Assembly (NCBI GenBank): GCA_031002005.1
Contig: JARYHS010013630.1
Location: forward strand, 240,877,539-240,941,538
DNA length: 64,000 nt
Origin: Vandiemenella viatica
Lineage: Eukaryota > Arthropoda > Insecta > Orthoptera > Morabidae
Direction of reading: 5' to 3'
In this document: piece after piece, positions 20,881 to 33,780 of the stretch
How the letters are laid out: each line of letters begins with the position of its first letter
How positions within the stretch are numbered: the first letter of the stretch is position 1
The notes under the pieces: generated by a model
The model's database searches: none
Told to the model about the DNA's origin: nothing
The model's input: only the letters and a program-made list of their open reading frames with translations
Made by a program: the position numbers and the translations under genes

Positions 20881-21724
20881 GTTAGTATAAACGTGACACG
20901 TTTGAAAGTACGTGTTTTATTTTTCTCCAATTAAATCCTGACAAGTTTTTATGCACAAAGAAGTCTCAAATATTGGGAAAAATTTAATCTAAAACGTCTG
21001 TTGAATTTCAGAAAGATGTTATTTAAGATTTTAATATTAAAATTCCTTCAAAATGCTAGTTTTTACTTCAGTCCTCACTCGTATTAAGCATGAGTTTGTT
21101 ACTTGTAAGACACATTCCCATTTAATAAAAGACCGTTTATTGGAAGCAGTGTAACATGTTTCTTAAACTCATTTATGTTGCATTTAAATTGCTTTATATT
21201 AAATACAAAATACTAGAATTTATTCCCATTCCATGATATTGCTCCGCGGTGACTGTTCAATCCTCGAAGGAGATATAAACTAATTTCAATTCCTTAAATT
21301 AAAACAATTTTGCCATCGTACATTGAACCACTAACACTTCACACGAAGCGTGAACACAGCAAAATATTTCACATTTAAATGTTTAGATATGTTTAGTTGC
21401 AATTTTCCTTGAATTTTCAAACATCGTTCACACTTTTTTTAATAGTGGCTCCGTATTGCTCTGATGTAAAAGATTTGGATTGTAAGAAACATAGCAAATT
21501 ATTTTATTTCAATTTTCTTTTCCATATCAGTTAGCCCCATTTAACTTTTAAAAATTTGAAGACTACACCAGTGCTTTGTGTACCGCTAGTAAAGTGCTCC
21601 CGAAGCGATGAACCACTATTTGGAAGACCGACTAGCTTTAACTACGATGGCCTTAATAGTTTTTTTAATCAGTTCACATAAAGGGTAACTAGAATGATGG
21701 AAGGTGCAAGCATAAAATTGAAGA
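20881..21724. other. intronic sequence, nothing recognised
   Basis: AT-rich, without recognisable features. Confidence 0.5.
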
Positions 21725-21931
21725 TTTGGGCCTGACATTCGGAGGGCGCGGGTTTATTGAGGCCAAATAGATTTCGATTTTTCCATGGTTTCCCGAAATT
21801 ACTGTAGTTCAAAGCCAGAATGGTTCCTTCAAAATAACATAAACGTATCCCCTCCAGCTGTTTTTCTCCAAACCTTTCGTGGCCCTAATGACATCGACGA
21901 TGAGCCGTAAAGCCATGGTAAACAAAAAAAT
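21725..21931 (+). repeat. SINE family A copy, decayed
   Basis: TTCGGAGGGCGCGGGTTTAT (remnant B box), body TTTCCATGGTTTCCCGAAAT, GGTTCCTTCAAAATAAC, and tail CATCGACGATGAGCCGTAAA with GCCATGGTAAACAAAAAAA. The 5' head is lost. Confidence 0.75.
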
Positions 21932-22660
21932 CTTAGTATGTCTCATTCGCACAAAGTGCTACCGTGTTATCTGTTAACTTTTTACCAGCAGGTTTATTCA
22001 GTTCCTAGTCAGGTCTGCCAGACTCATCAGCTTGAGGAGCGCCCTGAACAATATCATTCGTCAGGTGCTAAGTATGGCATCAGCCATTCGACTAGCAGAC
22101 CGAACGCAGCATGTAATAGAAATTACTGTGGGAGGTTTCCTTACTGGCAGACCACATTGATTAGCCGCATAGGCGAAAACTATTAAACTGCCCATAGCAT
22201 ACACTAATACAATCGACCTTTAGTTGGCATTATTTTCAAATACTGCAGCAGTACGCTTTTGAAACTGGCAAATGATTCAGTTAGTGGCATAAATTGAAAC
22301 CTGGAATCGTAATTTAGTGATAAACGGTTGGAAATGAGATAGAACGCATCATGTTATCGTGGCATCGCTCTTCAGAATTTTTACATTATTATGAGACTTG
22401 GTACATTATTTTCAGACTATTTATTTTGATTACAACAAACACTCAGCAATGTAGTAACAAAACTTAGTGGAGCCAACTACCTTTCCCGTATTTCGGTTAT
22501 CCCTCCCCACCAGCAGTACAGCAAAAGCAAAGTTATTCACTTGTATTGCTCGCCAGTTAAATCCTAAAAGTTATTCTTTTTATCTGAGAAGGGTAACATC
22601 ACCTAGTCTCTTATTTTATATATGTTTTCACGTTGTGAAGATGTTTTTAATTGCTATTTT
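21932..22660. other. intronic sequence, nothing recognised
   Basis: No recognisable gene or repeat. Confidence 0.5.
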
Positions 22661-22903
22661 ACCGAGCGTGGTGGGTGAACGGTTAACGTTCTGACCTCGC
22701 ATTCGGGAGGCCGCGGGTTCGAATCGCCGTCCAAGCATCCAGATTTGGGTTTTCCATGGTTTCCCAAAATCACTCCAGGAGAATGGCGGGATGCTTCCTT
22801 CAAAAAGGCCATGGCACAATTACTTCCCGTTCCTTGTCCCCAGTTCCCTTTAATGACCTTAGCCGTCGACGAGGCGTAAAGCAATAAGTAAAAAAAAAAA
22901 ATA
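22661..22903 (+). repeat. SINE family A, near full-length
   Basis: Complete from ACCGAGCGTGGTGGGTGAAC through B box (GGTTCGAATCG), body GGTTTTCCATGGTTTCCCAA and AAAAAGGCCATGGCA, tail GCCGTCGACGAGGCGTAAAG and a poly(A). Imperfect flanking repeats AATTGCTATTTT (before) and AATTGCAATTTG (after) may be the target duplication. Confidence 0.9.
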
Positions 22904-25821
22904 AAGTGAATTGCAATTTGGCAAAATTACATGTAAACACAGTGGTTTTGTTGATAGAGAGCCTTCCTGCCTTTTCTCTGGTAATTTCTCACGCATAACG
23001 TTTTATTACAGTTATTAAAATCCAAAGATACTTCATTTCTGGGGTAAATAAAAAATATTATTTTTCTTCGTAGCTCTGATAGTGAATACAGAGTAAAGGT
23101 TATTGCCAAAGTGCTTGCATTTCTTAAGGCCAGTTTTATCTCCATCATAGTGACATATATTTCAAGGATAATCCACCAAAATAAATATCCTCTGAGACAC
23201 GCCATTGGCTTTCTGCTATATCTCTGATTTCATTTTGTAAGTTCAAGTCCAGTGTGAAAGAGTAATCTCTAAGTGTAGTTTGGTTACATCACACGTAAGC
23301 ACACTGAGGTGTGTGGAGACGCGCAGGTTTGTGTGTTGCTGACTGACTGCCGAAGAATGTAGCCTTGGCCGCTGCCATGGCCGGCGGGCTGCACGCGTGC
23401 GAGAGGCCATTAGTATGTCCCTCACGTCAGCTTCACGACTACGTCATTGTTCTTACACATACGTTCATGTCGGAATTCTTTTTTTTTTTTTTAGTTAGCT
23501 TCATTTGACTTAAATTTGTGCTTTGTTACCCAGTAAATAAGAGTATCCTCAAATTCCTCCATCTTTAGCAAAAAAAAAAAAAAAAGGCTGACCTTAAGTT
23601 CTAATATTTACAATTTCACATGATTTATCAACAAATTCTCCAGCTTTTCCATACTAGCCAGAATAAAAGCATTGATTTACTGTCGCGAATCTTTGCACTT
23701 TGAAATTGTATTCCTAACAATCAAAAGAAAATCAGATTTTTTAAAAAATGTGGGCCAGGTCACACGTTACACAAGCCGAATAATGCCAAACAAATTTGTC
23801 GACAGTTTATACGTTTTAAAGGTATAGCAACAATAACTACTATCCTTTATTTTACATTATCCTTGATGTCTCATAGTTCTACAGCACATAAAAATCAGTA
23901 AGAAAATGTTTATTTTACGCCGTAGGATTAAATATTTGACTTGTAGCTTTTTGATGCCTTTATAGATCAATAAGGGACTACATGCTAGCTACCTCACTTT
24001 CATAAAAAAAAAGGTCGTTTAATCAGTATTATACTGTTTGAAACGTAGATTCCTAATCTGGGTTTACCGTCTCTGGCGTACCGTGGCCGTTGTCTTGATG
24101 CAGCAAATCGAAAGCAGTTGTTTGATATTTTATGCAAGACTGCTTAAGGAATTTTTTCCATCGCGACAACCAGTTGGTAAGTTTTCTGACATGGAAACTG
24201 ATTTTCTGTCTGTATTGGATGGTTGGCAGTAATACCATACGGTTGATAAAGAGAAATTTATTTGGCAAATTATTACATATTCTGTTGTTGGGCTTCCTTG
24301 GGCACTTCTGAGCAATAGGTTGTAGTATCCAAAACAGCAGTTTATGACGCAGTTGATGTACGGTTGGCGAAATAGTACTGGAAACATTTGCCTTCAGTTT
24401 CTATATAAAGCAACGATTGAGCGTATATTTCTTCATAGTTCGTCCTGTGTGGCTCCAGACATGTAGCGGTCAGCGGGAAGTTCCGGCGATGATGTCACAT
24501 TTAATGACTGCAATGACTTTCCGCGAACGCTTCAGTCTGCCTCTATAACAATAAACCAATCTGAATCGGGCGTTTCTGTAAACAGGTGATCAGCGCTCTG
24601 TCGGAAATTTATTTGTGCAAGCAGACAATATAAGATGATGGTGCCTTTTAGTTGCAAGATTCGTATCCTCTGCTTAGCTTTTACGATCAGAGTTTTATAG
24701 CGTGCAATTGGTGACATTGTGTCAGACATTTTATTTGTGATGCACTCTGTAAAGTCATATATTTCGACGATCGGTTAAAGGAACGTGAATTAACAGACCG
24801 AAGATCAAACACACTAATCGCTATTTCACAGCAGATAAAAATTTTATGTATGTGTGGTTTTCCTCAAGTTAATAGAAGATAACGTCACTTACCGCATTGA
24901 TCCCGTAACCTGTTAGTTGCTGAAGTTGGCAGCTCGTTTCTGTATGATGTAGTGGAGGCTGCTGTAACTGGAGTGACTATTTGCACCTAGCCTATGAGTG
25001 GTGCGTGTCTCTGGAGTAGCGTTACGTAAGTCCTCGTGGCCCACACTTCATCAACACATGATTGCGCCCCGGTCGCTGTTGCCACGTCTCGCGAGCAACA
25101 GCTCCAGGTATCGGACACGGGGAGCTAACCAAGTACAGCACTGTCCCGACAGGTAGTTTCCGTAGTCGAAGTTCCTAAGAGAGGAAATCTGAAGAAAAAC
25201 CGTCGGGGGTGTTAATGCGTCATGGTTGCTCTGAGCAGCAATCGGGGACAGTGAAAAACTCGAGGCTTTCGTATACCGAACTGCTGAACCTAGAAAACAG
25301 AATGGAAGATTATGCTGCCATCAACCACAGCCTTGTAGCTGACAAGATCTGAACGTTATTTTAGCGTGGTGAAAAAAATACCAGCAAAAATTGAATGGCA
25401 ATAGGCGCAAGGTAATGTCCATAACGAGTAATACAAATAAATCGTGCAACTCTGGGATTGTAGAATTCTTGAAGTACCTTGTTGTAAGTGTAGAAAACAG
25501 CATGAAATGGAATCATTTTTTCTAAAAACCAATCCTAAACTAGTCGAATTTTGAATAATTATAATTTATCTGTAAAGGAAAAATAAAGTATAAAAGTCTC
25601 GTGCGTCCTCATCTGGATTATTGTTGTTGTTTTTAATCCGTATCGCAAAGCAATGTCGAGAATCCGCACAGAAGAGCCGCGCAATTTGTTGCCGTTTGCC
25701 TCATTCTACGAAAGCACTACAGAGTTGATACTTAAATTGGGCTGTAACTCTGTTAGACAGACAACGCAGTTTCCGCCTAAATTTATTTAGTAACGTGCGA
25801 AGAAGTTCTGTAATTTACATC
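22904..25821. other. intronic sequence with two CpG-richer patches
   Basis: No exon could be assigned. Two patches, about 23285-23430 (CACGCGTGCG, CCATGGCCGGCGGGC) and about 24930-25240 (CACGTCTCGCGAG), are clearly richer in G+C and CpG than their surroundings and might be non-coding exons, alternative promoters or enhancers. There are A-runs at 23571-23585 and T-runs at 23480-23492. Confidence 0.4.
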
Positions 25822-26010
25822 ACGGAGTGTGGTGGATGAAAGGCAATGCTCGGTCATCCATATTTAGGTTTTCATGGTTTCCCCAAATTACTCCAGGCGA
25901 ATGAAGGGATGGTTCCTTTAAAAGGCCATGTCTGAATCCCACCTCTAATGGTTTTGACGTCAAGAAGCCGTAGGGACATAAGCAAAAAATAAAAATAAAA
26001 TATTTCCACC
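25822..26010 (+). repeat. SINE family A copy with internal deletion
   Basis: Head TCACGGAGTGTGGTGGATGA joined to TCATCCATATTTAGGTTTTC, omitting most of the tRNA-like segment and the B box. Then body CATGGTTTCCCCAAATTACT, GGATGGTTCCTTTAAAAGGC, and tail TTTTGACGTCAAGAAGCCGT with an A-rich end. Confidence 0.78.
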
Positions 26011-28255
26011 AATAACTTATTGGGGTCGCACTTGTAGGATAGCCAGGATTAGAGAAATGAGGTACCGTTCTTCCCTACTCCGGTAGGTACTGGAATGCAC
26101 AGAATATAGAATAGCAAAGCATCCTATGCCATCCACAGTTTTCTGTAGAAAAATGTTTCGTGTTCTAAATCTAGGATCACTAGATTTCATGCTACAGCAT
26201 AGTTATCCCAGAAAGCCAGTTCACAAGCTTAAAAGGTATATATGGTGAGTTGCGCAATATAGAATCGAACCGTGAAGAATTGCAGGACAAGAAATAAAGA
26301 CTGCTTGCTAGCTTTTTAAAGACATCGAAAATTAGGTGGAAGGGAAAAGTTTCAGAAGGTTCGGATCTCAAGTGAAAGAAAGCTTCTTAAAGCTATTAAA
26401 TAATTTTTCAGCCAATCGGACACACACTTCTGTTCGATGTGTTAGTGAAAAGACTGAAGAGAAATCGGAGGGAAGGCATCACATAAGAACAATGCGATTT
26501 GTGGTACAAAAATTAGTTTGAGAGACATGAAGCGCTATTTGTACTATGAAATGAACAAAATGGAAAAAAAAGAAGGAAAGCATATGAAGACCTGCTGCCA
26601 ACCAACCTATGGCTGGTAATTAAGACTGCTTAGCCCTGATATAATCGTCCTAAATGACACATATCTATGTTATCAATTAACAGGTTTGCAACTTACATAA
26701 CCATATTGGAGATAAAACAAATTCTAAATGTAATAAAGATGTCTGATCATTGGCGTAAATTAATGTTTTTACTGGTTTCACTCCTTTAGTATGGCACATT
26801 AAATCGCAGAGTTCCTAGACTGCACTGGGCATGCTAACCTTAGGCCTATGTTCAAATGGAGCTGTTGAAGGTATTTTTTTTCGTACCAACTTCATAAAGT
26901 CACTTTTCTCAAATCGAATAATACAAAAGCCACGAAGTGTGTTGCAGATTTCCTTTACTTAAGATGCAAAATCTTTAGATTTAATAGGACTTAAAACTCG
27001 AAAGAAACGCGAAAGATACGTCCACTTTTTTCTGCCAGCTAACTTCAACAGCCATTATAGAGTAAAAGATGTTTGGCTGTTTACTTCTTAGAATTCCACG
27101 AACTGTTTTGACATGCTTCGGTATGCTGATAAACACACGGATATTTCCAACGGTAATGGGGTATGGATTGCTTACGCATATCAATGGGAAAAATGATTTC
27201 AAGCTGTTTGGAATTCACATTTTCATCCCACAAACATTTTGATTAATGAATTATTTACGCATCAAGTACGAATGAAGTAGCAATTTTAATAAAATTACTA
27301 GATACTGTGTAGTAAGCAAACTTCGAGAAGCAAAATTACTTACTTTGAACCGCTTACCTTGTAATATCAATAAAATCTCTTTCGGCTTATACTGTTTTCA
27401 TAAAATCGTGTACACATATGGAATTTAATTTGACAGGAAGCGTTGCAGTTGAGTTAGATAATTATCTGCCCCCAGTTACTGTGGACTTATTTTATTAACA
27501 TTCGATTGGGACTGATGTTGAGAGTCGCAGTTCTTGCACGTCATTTAGTAGACATCAATAATAAAAAATTTATGCGAATGGCGAATGTCATAATAAAAGT
27601 AGAATATACACAGATTCAGTGCACCATCTTCCCGTTCCTCCCTGTTCATGAACGATAGGAAAGTAACTACAAATAATTTTTCACTATCCATTGAAATTAT
27701 TTGCGGTCGTATTAACTCTTGTCTAGGATTCTACCAGCAGAATAATCTTACATCGTTAAAAATTTACTGCTTTCTCCCGAGTACATTACTCAAGAGTACA
27801 CCTTGTGAACGAATGGATTCTGCGATAGCTTCGTAAACGTGGTTCCCGAACAATCGGCGCTACCTCTTCATTTAAATTCCATACACCCACACATAAGAAA
27901 CTGCTTTCGAAAAAATTAACGCGCACTGTTATCTTCAGGTAGATAATAAATATTTTGTGTGTGACTGGTGGTTAATTAAATAAGAAGCAAATCCACAGGC
28001 AAAATTTTTTTTAATATACCATCAAGGATTCGCTATGGAATAACATGCACAAAACTTCTGTATTTTACTAATGCATTGAAATACTCCCACCAACGTAATT
28101 GAGATGCAGGGACAACATAAATACCTGTAATATCAGAGGTAGAAAGGGTGCCGTACTGAATTGCAAAGTATAACTGTGGATGCAAACGTTGTGCGGTGAT
28201 ATAAAATTGTTATTATTAGTCTACAGTTAGAAATATAGATAATCAGTTAAACATT
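26011..28255. other. intronic sequence, nothing recognised
   Basis: Several short frames but no domain, RNA or repeat that I can name. The purine-rich part at 26280-26620 could be an old retroelement, without support. Confidence 0.4.
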
Positions 28256-28259
28256 GTAT

Positions 28260-29529
28260 AAGTTACACATCACACCTATTTCGACCAGTACTTTGCAACA
28301 TCAAGTTCATTCTGCGTTTCTTGACACAGTTCATCTTAGTTGCAAGAAGATGGACACTTTGAGCACTGGAGTATATGTTTTATGTTTTGATCCTCACCAC
28401 ATTCCCACATAATATTGGTAGTCTCAATATAACCCTATTTTATTAGATTATCTTTGGACCTGCGCAATACTGTCCGTAATCGATTCAAGGATTTCCAGAC
28501 ATTCCAGCCCAGCTGGCAGACCTTAAGTTTACACAATTGCCCTTTTGCCGTTGCAGGCGGCGCAGTTAATTCTCACGTTGTCCGCATGAAGTTTTCCCTG
28601 GATCTGCTGCATGACCGTGCAGTGGGTAGGTACTTTACCGTTATACTTTGGTCCTATCCTTGTTCGAAGCAGCTTCTCTTCGGACACTGGATGGGCCAAT
28701 CCTTGAAAACTGTAAACGCCTGTCAACTCGAGTATGTTTTAGCCAACCTGATATTATTAAGGGTTACATCGACATGTTTGGTGTGGGATGAGTACTACGT
28801 ACCAAACAGGTCCTGCGTATTTTGCAACAGAATAACAAAGGGGCATTGGCGAGGTACGAATATGGTTGACTGTCTGCCCCACCGTGATCTAACCAGTTTG
28901 CACAACGAATTGTGAGGATTCTGTCAAGCGCCATAGCCCTGTATTTTGGGATGAAGTTCGATACCTCCCACTTTACTTTCAACACTAAGCTTTCCTATTT
29001 TTAAAATGAAATGCACAATCAAGGGCAGCAGATAAATTTCTTTCCATTGCTTAAAGTTTTGTATTCTGTGTGGCCAGGGCAAGGTCGTCACTGCACAGGA
29101 AGCTCCTGGTAGCTGCGAGTAATGGCGTATCGTTTGCATAGATGTTGAAAAAGATTTGGCCAGGATATTTCCTTGAGGAAGACCACTTTTCTGTAGCCTC
29201 AATCGGCTGCGCTGCCCGTGAAAGTCTACGAAAAACCTACGGTTGTGAAGAATAGTTGCGATGACTTGGCAAGGAGTAGTTGATGAGTGACAGTATCGCA
29301 TGCTGCTTAAAAAGATCATGCCTTTGGCCTCACGTGTTTTAAATCCATTCTCTGTAAAGTGTGCTAGGGTCAACAGTTGCCCAGTACAACTATAATCAGG
29401 GCAAAAGCCAGCTTGCCGTGATATAAGTAGCCCATGTATCAATCACAGGGTGTTTACGATGCAGAATTAATTGTTCAAGATTTTTGGAGCTGGCACAAAA
29501 GAGCTATAGGTCCAAAATCTTTGGTATCA
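28260..29529 (-). pseudogene. Jockey-type LINE ORF2 remnant (RT palm to 3' end)
   Basis: Read on the minus strand: GPIALLCQLQKS near 29510, QAGFCPDYSCTGQLLTLAHF, NRRFFVDFHGQRSRLRLQKS, GLPQGN (RT motif B), LCSDDLA (the catalytic YADD motif changed to CSDD, in a shifted frame), FHFKNRKA-like text, THPTPNM, the 'RRLQFSRIGPSSVRREAA' block near 28690, WKSLNRLRT near 28460, and near 28290-28430 IMWECGEDQNIKHILQCSKC and LDVAKYWSK. This order matches the RT palm, thumb and C-terminal zinc-finger-like tail of Jockey elements. Many frameshifts and stops; dead. The longer forward frame over 28454-28915 is its antisense shadow. Confidence 0.85.
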
Positions 29530-29781
29530 TTTTTTTTTTTTTTTTTTTCTGGCTTTGCGCTTCGTCGACGGCGAGGTAATTACGTAGATGCGGGAGAGGA
29601 ATGGAAACGAGGAAAGGGAAGAAATTAGGCCATTGCCTTTTGTAGGAGCCATCCCGACATTCACCTGGAGTGATTTGAGAAAACTATGGATATTTGAAAT
29701 CTGTATAGCCGGACGGCGATCCGAACCTGCGTCCTTCCGAATGCGAGACTAGGCCGTTGCCGCTCGCCCACCACGCTCGGT
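29530..29781 (-). repeat. SINE family A copy abutting the Jockey remnant
   Basis: The minus strand reads ACCGAGCGTGGTGGGCGAGC, then TCGCATTCGGAAGGACGCAGG, a diverged B box, body CCATAGTTTTCTCAAATCAC, CAAAAGGCAATGGCC, a long GA-rich stretch, and the tail TCGCCGTCGACGAAGCGCAA ending in a 20-nt A tract (29529-29548 as T). It begins exactly where LINE homology stops, so it probably landed in the LINE or marks its truncation. Confidence 0.85.
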
Positions 29782-31600
29782 CGCAATGTTAGAGATCACG
29801 ACGATATTTTTATCTCTATCAATAAGTACAAACTACTATGGTAATTGATCAAGAAAACCTATCGAGCTCATGGGTCGACAGTGAAAAGGAGATCAAAACA
29901 TTTTGCCTAACTTGAATCAACCATCTGTGACACGGAGTACTAAAAAAGTAACAAGGAGACAAATTAACTAAAGGAAAGATACCATGGACAAGCTTACCGC
30001 GAGCAGGCAAACAAGCCTAACATACAGATCCACCTGGTAGAAACATTATTGTTCTCCATTTCTCCTACGGTTGAATGACATGGCGCCTCAGAGACCGTGT
30101 ACTGGCGCATCAACGAGTTTAAGATGTAATGTCTGCGTAAAATGCTATGTGTATCTTGGACTGAAAGAAGGATCGGTGCGTCCACAATACAGGAACTTAA
30201 CATCTCAAAGAGTCTTCCTTCCGGTGTCAGTTAGAGAATCATCTTGTTCTTTGGGCACATGTAAGCTGACAATCGTCAAGAGTGGTAACGTAAGCGCAAA
30301 GACGAATCCAATGGGATCACGACGGTTAAAAAGAAGTTGACTAACTGATGATCGATAAAAGATTAGTGTTACTTTGCGAAGTTGCATTTGAACCGTTTAT
30401 TGGTCTTGTGATAACGTTATGCTGCTATCGGGAGTCTGATCAGCAGAAAAATCTCTTAAAATTCTTGAAATTTAGGTTCATTTCTGTTCAGTTTGATGGG
30501 AAATGATTATTAATCCGAGACTTCACGTTCCCACGAAAGGCTGGAAGTAATTGATTGTTCAGCTAACGCCGTCCCCTATCTCATTTCGGTGAGAGTTACT
30601 GGAAGCAACTTTAGTGACAAGGTAACTGATTTCCTAATTTTCCAACCATTAGAAGAGAAGTAATTTTTCCCACTTCTTCCACTCTTGTGTTGATGGTATA
30701 AAGGAAGATCTGTTCTAATCTTGGTTCCAGGTAACGATAAATGTTAGTTCTAGATAACCTAATGGTTTTAAAATGTAATTCTTTCCTTCAGACCATGTTT
30801 AGATTTTTATTAACCGCATTCTGGACTGATGCTGCTGCTGCAAGTCAATGTTTAACTTCTTGGGTTCTAGTTCGAATAAATTGGATATTTCAAGGAATAA
30901 TCACAGTTTAAAATCCTTGTGAAGCGGTCACTATTTTCTGCATCCTGTTTTATTTTGTGGCTGTGATAATTGAAACAATAATCTGCTGAACTTGGTGAAA
31001 TTTCACAGCTTCCCTAATTACGGATCCTCCATCTGATTATACGCTTGTTTTAAAACTTTTCTGACTTCGCAAAACTGTAACAAATACAATTAAAAAATTT
31101 TCAGCAACCTTTTCAAAACTTGTTAAGTGGTAAGTTTCATATCTATTAACATCGAACAGAAATTATTTTTGTGGTAATTCATAGAAGCTTCTTGTTAATT
31201 TCAATGATGATGGTTCAGTATCGTTAAATGTCGTATATATTTTGTATCCTGGGTGGATTGTCGTGTCTAAGAGCACAACTGATAGCGGTAGTAGTTTTAA
31301 TAGTTCTAGTAATAGCTCTGCTGTTAATCCATGCACTTTGACAGAATTAACTTTTCATTTAATTTTTCTGAACATCTATAGTTTACATACTGTCAAACAA
31401 GCATGAAATCCATAATTTGCGCATAATACAAAAATAATAGTAATAATAATCATTTTACAAGGTTTAAACCAAATAATAAATGCTTGAAATGTTCTTATTT
31501 GGTCCGACTATTCTTTTTAGATTAGATATTATATAATTTTCCTGCTGAATGAAAAATTACGTTAATGCTATCAGAATATTACGGCCAGTTCATGTTCAGC
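29782..31600. other. intronic sequence, nothing recognised
   Basis: No continuation of the Jockey element was found beyond the SINE. Short frames around 29994-30387 have no recognisable domain. Confidence 0.45.
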
Positions 31601-31601
31601 G

Positions 31602-31775
31602 GCCGAGCGTGATGATTAACGGTTTCTCTCTGGCGCCACACTCGGGAGTGCGCAGGTTCGAATCCTCGTCCGTCCATCCAGATTTCGGTTTTAAATGATT
31701 TCCAAAAATTACTCTAGGTCATGTCTGAATTCCTTCCTGTTCCTTGTCTCCACTCCTTTCCCGCCTCTAACGACA
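31602..31775 (+). repeat. SINE family A copy, 3'-truncated
   Basis: Head GGCCGAGCGTGATGATTAAC, ACACTCGGGAGTGCGCAGG, B box (GGTTCGAATCC), body CATCCAGATTTCGGTTTTAA, GAATTCCTTCCTGTTCCTTG, and CGCCTCTAACGACA, where homology stops before the CGACGAGG tail. The 'gccgggatgcttccttcaaaagg' block is deleted. Confidence 0.82.
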
Positions 31776-32725
31776 GTATGCTGTCCTTGGCAAATTGGAA
31801 TATTCGGGCACGTCGGTCAATTTCAAACTTTCGCACCAGTTCAATCTGGTGATCATTTCTTAACCTTATCTTAATTCTGTACGTTGTCCAGTTGTTGCAC
31901 TAATAGTTCTTGGCCGTTGTTAGTTGTAAATTGTACCTAATACACCAATTTTCGCTAAAAAATTTTTGTCCAATGGAGTCTAGAAGTCTATTTTGTTTCT
32001 ATCCATCAGTTACAGCAGTGCTTAAAATCTGACATTAATTTATTTTTTCTTCTCCTGTAGCAGAAGTTCTGAACACTTGGTGTAATGTGCCAAAAAGTAA
32101 TGTTAATTTCTGGGAAACTTGGCTGCTTTTGTGCAAAGATATTGCATCAAAGGTTTAAAGATTCTATTAGGCATTATTGAAAACGTTATTTAATAGCTTG
32201 TAAAATTATTTATTCTTCAGTTATTTTCATTCTTCTGTCACTGATTTGGAAAGAAACATCCGATGTTTGAACTCGTGTTCTGAACTGTTTTCTTAGCGGT
32301 GGGTGACACCCGAGTAGCCGACTGACGCAACCTTCTTGTATTAAGTTGAGATTTAAGTACAGTTAGAAATTTTGTAACTAACAAAATCAGTTTAGAGAAC
32401 ACGCTTATATCCACATGGTTGTCCTGTATGAAGGCTCGTGTTTGGCGCAGCCACCTGCCGTGAAGCGGGTCATGGCCTGACGCCCAGCATGTAGCAACAA
32501 CCAAGGACAGGCAACCGTCATAACAGGCAGCAAAACATTGTGCCATCTGGCCGAAATATCATACGTTCACATAGCACCAAGGCAACGGGTTTCTTAGAAT
32601 TCGCAGAATTTGGAATATCTATGAAAATATGACGTTGGTTTCACGACCATTCGCAGAAAGGAGCTAATACGGATCAGACGGTGGAATTCAGAGTGCACGG
32701 TTCAGATGTGGTAAGATTGTTGTTA
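31776..32725. other. intronic sequence, nothing recognised
   Basis: A minus-strand frame at 32238-32546 is somewhat GC-rich at its N-terminal end but matches no family I know. Confidence 0.45.
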
Positions 32726-32900
32726 GGGGTCATTTTAACGTGATTCATAGAGTACTTTTAATCAAAAATCCACCACTACTTTCTTTAATGAAAGATTAAA
32801 ACTGATCGGAATACAAATACCAAGTTGGGCTACGTATGGGTGGGGGGGGGGGGGGTTAACAGGAGGCCAAAATAAAGCTACGTGGTTTATGGACGCTCCC
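32726..32900. mobile_element. probable PIF/Harbinger-like MITE, 175 bp
   Basis: The right end ACGTGGTTTATGGACGCTCCC followed by TAA resembles the 12298-12561 right terminus. The left end TTA|GGGGTCATTTTAACGTGA is a weaker inverted match. A 14-G run (32842-32855) and AGGCCAAAATAAAG are internal, and the latter block recurs in the 34571-34679 fragment. Confidence 0.55.
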
Positions 32901-32903
32901 TAA

Positions 32904-33555
32904 GAGCTGGGCCAATGCACGGCAGATCCACAGCCTGTTTCTGCAGCCCTCTTATGTATGAATAACATTTAATGCCAGAAGAGTTACAAAATAGTGTAAT
33001 TTAATACTCGATACAGCGTTCAAATAACGGAAAACTCAAACAAGAAAAGTGTAGGCTACTTTTCCATCTACGAAAAATCCATGCCGAAAGTATTCCATAA
33101 CTACTTGTAATACCTTCGACACACTACACTTTTTTTTTATTAAAAAAAAGCCTATAGTCGACATCTTAATACTCTGCACATATGAGATTCATTCACATGT
33201 GACACTCCTGCAGAATTTTAAACACATCGTGAGATGTACAGAGAAGCATTTGTATATGGACTCTGAAAAGATAAGCGCAAACGTATTCACACCAAACTCT
33301 CGGCTAAAATTCAATCTAGTAGATTCTTTGTGGTTGAATGTCACTGATACAGTAAGGAGAGAAACTGGGCACTAGAACGATTATCTGAATGTAGTGGAAG
33401 TACCTTCGAGTCTGTAACGTGTAAAATCGAATGTTTGAATTTGGTGGCATGAGTGATTCAATCAATATTGCATTTAAAATGCCACCACTTTTCCTGAAGA
33501 GACTAATTAAAACTTGAGGTATTTGTAAAACAAACAAATGAAGAAGCATGGAACT
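32904..33555. other. intronic sequence, nothing recognised
   Basis: AT-rich. A short T8/A8 palindromic stretch lies at 33130-33149. No gene. Confidence 0.5.
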
Positions 33556-33560
33556 CCATC

Positions 33561-33780
33561 ATACTAGCATTCGGGTGGACATGGGTTCGAATCCTCGTCC
33601 GGGCATCAAAATTTGGATTTTCCATGGCTTCCCCATACCATTCCAGGCAAATGCCGGAGTGCTTCCTTAAAAAGGCCATGGTCGAATTCCTTCTGGTTCC
33701 TTTGGCCCCATGCTTTTCCGCCTCTAATGCCTCGACGTCGACCAGGCTTAAAATCATAAGAAAAAAAAAAAAAAAAAAAA
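33561..33780 (+). repeat. SINE family A, 5'-truncated
   Basis: Begins at CATTCGGGTGGACATGGG with B box (GGTTCGAATCC), body GGATTTTCCATGGCTTCCCC, AAAAGGCCATGGTCGAATTC, tail CCTCGACGTCGACCAGGC and a 20-nt poly(A). The A-box half is missing. Confidence 0.87.

Noticed and set aside
28454..28915. 153-codon + strand frame
   Set aside because: It is the antisense of the Jockey remnant; the minus strand carries recognisable LINE blocks.
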